Shown piece by piece: positions 58,762 to 64,000 of a stretch of DNA of 64,000 bases. Origin of the DNA: Lientehia hominis (GTDB lineage: Bacteria > Bacillota > Clostridia > Lachnospirales > Lachnospiraceae); the NCBI RefSeq assembly GCF_021044755.1, contig NZ_JAJNOR010000002.1:151026-215025 (forward strand), read 5' to 3'. Numbering within the stretch: position 1 is the stretch's first letter; each line of letters opens with the position of its first letter. The notes beneath the pieces are model-generated. The model ran no database searches. It was not told the DNA's origin and worked only from the letters and a program-made list of their open reading frames with translations. A program made the translations under genes and the position numbers.

Positions 58762-61700
58762 TTAATAATAATATACATCCATATCAACATTTCCAGTAAT
58801 TCCATCAACAGAGCCCCGGTCTGTATACTGCCACATTGCATATGGCCTGCTGTAAGTGGTCTCTCCTATCGCAGGATAAACCGGTACTGTTGATGGCCAC
58901 TGCGCTACCCAAACTTGACACCGTTGTTCTAATTGTGCTATATCCCAACTATTTACCAAGTGGTATTTGCTTCCGTACATTAAAGGCGTATAACCTTGTC
59001 CCGCCACCGCATCCAAGAAAACTACCGCATGATTTGTGCGTTGCCCCGCGGTCAAACCGTACATTCGACTGGTCTTTTCGTCATATCCTTCACAATCAAA
59101 TGCTACCGGATAAGTAATATTATAACTTTTTATGTAATTTATAACCCATTCTGCTTCTTCCTGAGCTTCTGCCTCATTCACCGCAGTGGAAAAAAAATAT
59201 ACGCCAACATCCAGACCTGCATTTAATGCACCCTGAATATTTTGTGCTGCATAGGGATCCTCAATAATGACTCCATCCGCATTTCTTCGGTATCCAATCC
59301 TGACCATTGCAAACTCAACCTGAGTCTCACTTACTTTGTACCAGTCAACGTCTCCGTTATAACGAGATACATCAACTCCCAGGGCCCTTGATGCCTTTGG
59401 CACCGAAACTGAAATCACCTCGCTTATTTCTCCATTAAGCCATCCATTACTTAACATTATTGCGCCATATATTTGGTAATAATATTCCTCTTCCGGTCGG
59501 CAGTCTGTATCGCGATAATTAGTGTCAGACGTAGCACTCAGCCAAGTATATGGACCTTCGGGACTTTCAGCACGCATAATACCATAGAGTTGTACGCCTG
59601 GAACGGCACTCCATGCCAAGTCCACTGTCTGAGAATCCGCATTAGCTGTTGCGGATATATTAGAAGGTACTCCTACCTTCAATTCTCCGGCAACAGGAAT
59701 TGTATTGTCACCCAATCCATATTGACCGTCAACCAGCACCATAGATTGAATCACATACGAATATGTCCTTCCAAATTCCAATCCGGTATCATTGTACTCC
59801 AATTGCTGCGTTGAAGCAATCAAAACAAGTCCGGCTCCATCGTCACGATAGATTGAGTACCCCCACGCCCCCTGAACTTTTGACCATTTAACTTTTAAAG
59901 AGTCTCCACTTGATTGAACCGAGACCTCATCCGGCGCAGGGCAGACCATAACTTTTGCTGGTTGTGATGATTCTCCGTTCATCCACACGCCGCCAGACAG
60001 TTTAGCTGCGTAAACCTTATAATAATACTCCTTATTCACACTTAAGTTCATATCCGTATAAGATAACGCATTTACAGCATTAATCCATTCATACGGACCA
60101 TTTTCCGAATCAGAACGCATAATTCCGTATACATCTGCTCCATTGACGGCTGACCACGCTATTTTTACCGCGTGAGGTCCTGCTCCAGGCCCCGCAGATA
60201 GAATAGTTGGTGCAGGCGCTGTTACTTTTCCTTCCACATATCCAGTATGATCGCCGATTCCCCCCGCACCGTCTACAATACACATGGTCTGTATCACATA
60301 ATATTTTTTATCATTTACATTAAGACCATTATGTACATATTCATTTTTATCGACAACCGCAATTCTTTCTAATGCTCCGTTCCAAGTGTCCGAGCAATAA
60401 ATAACGTACTGAGAAGCACCGGATACTGCATCCCAGGTTAATTTCAGAGCTTCCCCCTGAGAGCTGACAACTTGTACATTTTCTGGAGCAGCGATCATAC
60501 TTCCCGCAACCCCTTCCGAAATTCCGCCATTGTGCCACTCATTTTCAAAATAAATACTCGAATATATCTTATAATAGTAAGTTTTCCCTGGCTGCAGATT
60601 TTCATCCGTATAAGAGGTTCCATCGACGGCATTAATCCATTGATAGGATCCATCAATCCGTTCTGAACGCATAATTCCATATATAGACGCATTTTTCACT
60701 GAATCCCAAGAAATCTTAACTGAATGGACTCCGGAGCCGGGACCTGTTCTCACATTTTGAACCGCCGGCAATTCCGCAATCCCAGCTTTCACATCAGAGT
60801 CAGGTCCGTTCATCCAGCCTCTATCTGTATATCTGGACGCATAAACCCTATAATAGTATACTTTCCCCGGCTCTCTGCCCGAATCAACAAACTCCGTTAC
60901 CCCTACTGCCTCAAGCCATTCAAATGGACCATTTGAAGTTTCGGAACGAGCGATTCCGTAAACATCAGCGCCATCAACTGCTGACCATGATAACTTTAAG
61001 TTTTGATCGCCAGCTGGTGCTACCTGCAGTTTATCCGGCGCTTTTAAAAAATCTGATTTCACTATACCGGAAGGCAAACCACTTATCCATTCAGATCCCG
61101 TGTATCTCATTGCAAACACTTTGTAATAATAAGTCTTTCTTGAATCCAGTCCATAGTCCGTATAGGAATCCTCCCACGCAGCGGCAATATAATCATACGT
61201 TCCATTCTGTGTTTCAGACCGTAAAATACCGTACGCATCTGCGCCTTCCACACGATTCCATGAAAGCATCATGGAGCCTGAACCCGTCTGTTCAATCCCG
61301 GTGATCACCGGAGTCTCTGGCATACCACATTTATCACACCAATCATCAATCGGCACTGCGCAATCATGCGTATATGATACAGTATATTGGCTTTTCAAGC
61401 GGTACATCGTATAACCATTCTGCAAATAACGATACTGCAGATCGGTCAAAGAAGAGCTTCCTCCCGCACCATATCTGGTTACCTTCGTTTTTGGCGGTGT
61501 CGACTCAGCTATATCGATATATACAATATTTCCCCCAGCATCATATCCAATATCAGATACCAGCACCGCATGATTCCCCGGATAAACAAAAGAATCACCT
61601 ATCTGAGCATTATAAATACTCTGTGACGCTATTTTATCCCCATAAGTTGGCAGACCTTGTGTTGTCCTTCTCCCGCTGAGATTCCATGCCCACGATACAA

Positions 61701-62835
61701 AAGAACTGCAATCACAAGAATAATAAGGGGCTCTCGCTGAATATTCAGCATAATCTGTATACATTTTACTTTGAACATTATTTACGGCAGCCACAAATCC
61801 AGAAAGAGTAGTTCCCCATGGCACAAATACTCCGTCAACAGGCTGTCCATAAGGAAGTCCCATATATGTCACATCTTTTTTAAATATGTAACTACTGTCC
61901 CAACCGACAATATCCTTTAAGGGTGTCCAGTAAACCTCCGTCATTTGCCGCGCTCGTTTGACTATATTTTTTTGTCGCTCTGTAGCTTGTTCTATTCCAG
62001 AAGTCGCACCAGAGCTGAGTGAAGCAACTGTATTCAAAGAAAACGTCACTTCATCTAAATGCTCTTCACAATAGCTGCATCCTTCGTCGTTGTCCATATG
62101 CAGAACAGATGGACCGCTGAAAGTTTTTTCATTATAAGCAACAACTGCATTGACCGGTTTTTCTTCATGCTGCAGGTCATCTAAATCAGCTTGGTATGTC
62201 TTCCCATTCGAAACAAGTATCAAATATTCACCCGAAAGATAGTAACTGCTCACTTCCTCCATTACCAAGCTGCCATTATAATATAAATCAGAGTCCGGTA
62301 CCCTGCCCTTATTATAAATGTATCCGGCATTTACAGGAATAAAAGAACTGATTCCCGTATCTGGATATCCCAGCTCCAATTCCTGTTCTGTCAAATCATA
62401 ACAGTATATTTCTCCATCCGAAAGATAAAAAATCTGTCCCTGGCCTGAAACCAGCATATGTTCTATCTTATCTGACGTCTGATATACATCGTCACAGTCT
62501 CCAGTATTTAAATTCCTCCTTTTGACAACATATGTCTGATCCTGTAATATAACATAAAAAAGCTCATCATCAATAAGATTAAGATAAGAAGCTTTGTCCT
62601 CACTGAATAGTGCCGGGGAGCCATTTTCATAATGATACAACATCCCATCTGTCGTATCTATTATATATGTGTCGCCAGTTTCATCACTTACGATATTCCC
62701 CCCGTTCATAATGATTTCAGGTGAATTTCCCAGGTTCAGATCTCCAACTTCTTCTGCCTCGGCAGTCACAACTGCACCAAATCCACAAACCATCATTATG
62801 AAAAACACTAAAGCAAAGCCAAAATATTTCTTCAT
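58762..62835 (-). CDS. multi-domain secreted wall hydrolase: NlpC/P60-like and GH25 domains joined by fibronectin III modules
   Basis: A 1357-residue exported protein. A signal peptide (about 1-28) precedes a beta-propeller-like N-terminal region (about 45-265), a cysteine peptidase domain of NlpC/P60 or amidase type (about 285-485; catalytic cysteine 376 in CDCSSFVSWAW, histidine 422 in GNHAVLVSDIG), seven fibronectin-III-like modules (about 507-1147) and a C-terminal GH25 lysozyme domain (about 1149-1357; GVDVSRYNG and VAFDCEGYD hold the acidic catalytic residues). It should cut both peptide and glycan parts of peptidoglycan. A GAGGAG site lies somewhat far (14 bases) before the ATG. It leads the operon with the L,D-transpeptidase. 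Confidence 0.9.
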   Translation of the reverse strand: MKKYFGFALVFFIMMVCGFGAVVTAEAEEVGDLNLGNSPEIIMNGGNIVSDETGDTYIIDTTDGMLYHYENGSPALFSEDKASYLNLIDDELFYVILQDQTYVVKRRNLNTGDCDDVYQTSDKIEHMLVSGQGQIFYLSDGEIYCYDLTEQELELGYPDTGISSFIPVNAGYIYNKGRVPDSDLYYNGSLVMEEVSSYYLSGEYLILVSNGKTYQADLDDLQHEEKPVNAVVAYNEKTFSGPSVLHMDNDEGCSYCEEHLDEVTFSLNTVASLSSGATSGIEQATERQKNIVKRARQMTEVYWTPLKDIVGWDSSYIFKKDVTYMGLPYGQPVDGVFVPWGTTLSGFVAAVNNVQSKMYTDYAEYSARAPYYSCDCSSFVSWAWNLSGRRTTQGLPTYGDKIASQSIYNAQIGDSFVYPGNHAVLVSDIGYDAGGNIVYIDIAESTPPKTKVTRYGAGGSSSLTDLQYRYLQNGYTMYRLKSQYTVSYTHDCAVPIDDWCDKCGMPETPVITGIEQTGSGSMMLSWNRVEGADAYGILRSETQNGTYDYIAAAWEDSYTDYGLDSRKTYYYKVFAMRYTGSEWISGLPSGIVKSDFLKAPDKLQVAPAGDQNLKLSWSAVDGADVYGIARSETSNGPFEWLEAVGVTEFVDSGREPGKVYYYRVYASRYTDRGWMNGPDSDVKAGIAELPAVQNVRTGPGSGVHSVKISWDSVKNASIYGIMRSERIDGSYQWINAVDGTSYTDENLQPGKTYYYKIYSSIYFENEWHNGGISEGVAGSMIAAPENVQVVSSQGEALKLTWDAVSGASQYVIYCSDTWNGALERIAVVDKNEYVHNGLNVNDKKYYVIQTMCIVDGAGGIGDHTGYVEGKVTAPAPTILSAGPGAGPHAVKIAWSAVNGADVYGIMRSDSENGPYEWINAVNALSYTDMNLSVNKEYYYKVYAAKLSGGVWMNGESSQPAKVMVCPAPDEVSVQSSGDSLKVKWSKVQGAWGYSIYRDDGAGLVLIASTQQLEYNDTGLEFGRTYSYVIQSMVLVDGQYGLGDNTIPVAGELKVGVPSNISATANADSQTVDLAWSAVPGVQLYGIMRAESPEGPYTWLSATSDTNYRDTDCRPEEEYYYQIYGAIMLSNGWLNGEISEVISVSVPKASRALGVDVSRYNGDVDWYKVSETQVEFAMVRIGYRRNADGVIIEDPYAAQNIQGALNAGLDVGVYFFSTAVNEAEAQEEAEWVINYIKSYNITYPVAFDCEGYDEKTSRMYGLTAGQRTNHAVVFLDAVAGQGYTPLMYGSKYHLVNSWDIAQLEQRCQVWVAQWPSTVPVYPAIGETTYSRPYAMWQYTDRGSVDGITGNVDMDVYYY
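59395..61317 (-). repeat. seven fibronectin-III-like modules
   Basis: Coding repeat of about 91 residues. Most carry YGIMRSE...GPYEWINAV...YTD...GKTYYYKVYA...W.NG; modules 4 and 6 are of a second type with YVIY or YSIY and YVIQTM/YVIQSM. The modules resemble those of the next gene, so the two proteins likely grew from shared units. Confidence 0.8.
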
Positions 62836-62914
62836 CTTCTTTTACCACTCTCCTCTGTAAAAACATAGTATCCAAACATAAACGGTTTATCTGCACATTT
62901 ATATTTCTCTTCTG

Positions 62915-64000
62915 TCAGAATGTTACTTGAGCTCGTATCTCTAATCCTATAGGCTTCCGAAAACTTTTCCATGAAATGTCTATCCAAGGGTCTGGTTTCT
63001 CAAATTGCACCTCATCATCAGACACTACTCCATTGCAAACGCAATCTTCAAGTAAAATCTGTTTTTTTCGCCCCGAAGAGAAAACCAGATGTATACTAAC
63101 TGATTTCAGCTTGATACCTCCTTCTTCACAAGGGTCAAAACGTACTCGGAGAGGCACTCCCATGTTCTCGGGCCATCTAAAATCCACTCTCAAGGAATCT
63201 TTCTCTCCCCAATTACAGGCATGGAGTACCTCATTTTCATTGTATCCTCTTCCATAATTTAGATATAAAACAGGATCAAGAAAACTTCTATATTTTCCTC
63301 CCACCTTCAGCAATTCTTCCAGCCTGGTATAAGAATCCAAATAATTCGCACCACCAACACCATTATCATATAAGATAGTGTTCAGGCCGCGCAGCATATA
63401 TGTTAAATTGGTAACCTCCAGTGCTGCTTCTTCATCATCGAATACCCATGCGGGATAATATCCGGCATCCTGAACGGCAAACGGATACAATCGTTCGATC
63501 ACATGCGCCAATGTGCCATCACTGCCTGCTGGCTCTTCTGGGAAATCCTCATATCCCCAGCCAGCCTTCATAAGCTTTTCAAGCGATTTGCTCCTGAACC
63601 AGAAGATCGTCCCTATCGGTGCTATCGGCTCTTTTTCCTCTGACATCGGAACATGCATCCCAAGCTCCTCCGACAGCGCTTTCACCTTCTCATAGTTCTC
63701 AGTCCACTCCGTCCCAAGCAGTGAATAGTAGCCTGCATGGTTCGGCGGCGCAGGAGACAGCATCCCAAGCCTAGGGTTCTCTTCAAACCTGCTGACTATG
63801 TTATTAACCACATGGCGGTTCTTCAGGACACTCTCAAAACATTTGTAGGACCAGCCCGCTCCTTGGGTCCACGGTTTCAACTGCACCACTCTTTTATCAT
63901 GGGCAAAACAGATATATTCGTATCGCGGCACGATCTCCTTCGCTCCGATCAGCAGTGCACTGACGTCCCTGCCGCGGTTCTCTATCACGATGATCTCCAA
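62915..64000 (-). CDS. rhamnan-synthesis (RgpF-type) protein, C-terminal part
   Basis: The frame is open to the window edge, so the start lies beyond 64000; 361 residues are visible. The segment VIENRGRDVSALLIGAKEIV, followed by YICFAHDKR and PIGTIFWFRSKSLEKLMKAGWGYEDFPEEPAGSDGTLAHVIERLYPF, matches the RgpF family (PF05045) of rhamnose polysaccharide synthesis. A beta-rich C-terminal part of about 130 residues follows (NWGEKDSLRVDFRWP onward). It fits the dTDP-rhamnose genes and rhamnosyltransferase-like gene in this window. The role within assembly is not resolved. Confidence 0.85.
   Translation of the reverse strand: MEIIVIENRGRDVSALLIGAKEIVPRYEYICFAHDKRVVQLKPWTQGAGWSYKCFESVLKNRHVVNNIVSRFEENPRLGMLSPAPPNHAGYYSLLGTEWTENYEKVKALSEELGMHVPMSEEKEPIAPIGTIFWFRSKSLEKLMKAGWGYEDFPEEPAGSDGTLAHVIERLYPFAVQDAGYYPAWVFDDEEAALEVTNLTYMLRGLNTILYDNGVGGANYLDSYTRLEELLKVGGKYRSFLDPVLYLNYGRGYNENEVLHACNWGEKDSLRVDFRWPENMGVPLRVRFDPCEEGGIKLKSVSIHLVFSSGRKKQILLEDCVCNGVVSDDEVQFEKPDPWIDISWKSFRKPIGLEIRAQVTF

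Noticed and set aside
1..64000. CRISPR arrays, tRNA or rRNA genes, insertion sequences, prophage genes
   Set aside because: None seen: no regularly spaced repeats, no transposase or integrase-like proteins, and no tRNA-like cloverleaf or rRNA sequence noticed in the gaps.

Overview
The window looks like a chromosomal segment of a Lachnospiraceae-type gut Firmicute (Clostridia, roughly half GC, genus not resolved). The signs are a SCIFF peptide with its radical-SAM maturase beside secDF, yajC and tgt, a T-box on gatCAB, a glutamine synthetase followed by an ANTAR protein, an LL-diaminopimelate aminotransferase, strong AGGAGG ribosome sites and sigma-A promoters with 17-bp spacers. No rRNA, tRNA, CRISPR array, insertion sequence, prophage or replication origin was seen.

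Layout. 1-1,767: the 3' end of a MATE transporter, then a formate/nitrite-type channel on the minus strand whose leader carries a ZTP-riboswitch-like aptamer and terminator. 1,768-7,082 (minus): operon scfA-scfB-secDF-tgt-yajC, with a divergent TIGR04086-like membrane protein. 7,594-9,639: a CNNM/CorC-type membrane protein facing a CmpB-like membrane protein. 9,748-13,405 (minus): T-box then gatC-gatA-gatB, preceded by a small membrane protein with acidic tails. 14,330-26,901: a sugar utilisation locus made of two convergent operons. The plus operon encodes a cupin sugar isomerase, a ketose 3-epimerase-type TIM barrel, an RpiB-type isomerase and DhaK plus DhaL kinase subunits. The minus operon encodes a frameshifted RpiR regulator, an ADP-dependent sugar kinase, an FGGY kinase and an Rbs-type ABC importer whose binding protein has its own promoter. 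The substrate is unknown; a tetrulose or rare-ketose route is a reasonable hypothesis.

27,147-31,351 (minus): glnA with a leader terminator, an ANTAR protein, dapF and dapL. 31,348-37,188 (minus): hisC, a VanZ-like protein, glmM, then rfbA-rfbB-rfbD for dTDP-rhamnose (rfbC is absent here). 37,349-38,802 (plus): galU and a divergent LspA-like protein. 38,795-42,930 (minus): an atypical ClpX, a cytosolic S8 protease with an intact triad, and a TIM-barrel protein. A methyltransferase and an HtrA protease follow.

45,446-64,000: a cell-surface region. It holds an LCP ligase, a polyprenyl-phosphate sugar transferase, GT2 glycosyltransferases, an acyltransferase, an L,D-transpeptidase and an NlpC/P60-GH25 hydrolase (both built on tandem fibronectin III modules), and a truncated rhamnan-synthesis (RgpF-type) protein. 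Part of it (about 50.5-56 kb) is visibly AT-richer than the rest. Together dTDP-rhamnose, UDP-glucose, priming transferase, glycosyltransferases and LCP ligase describe a rhamnose-containing wall polysaccharide pathway. The most notable finds are the riboswitch on the formate channel, the composition of the sugar locus with its broken regulator, the ClpX/S8 operon and the FN3-rich wall enzymes.
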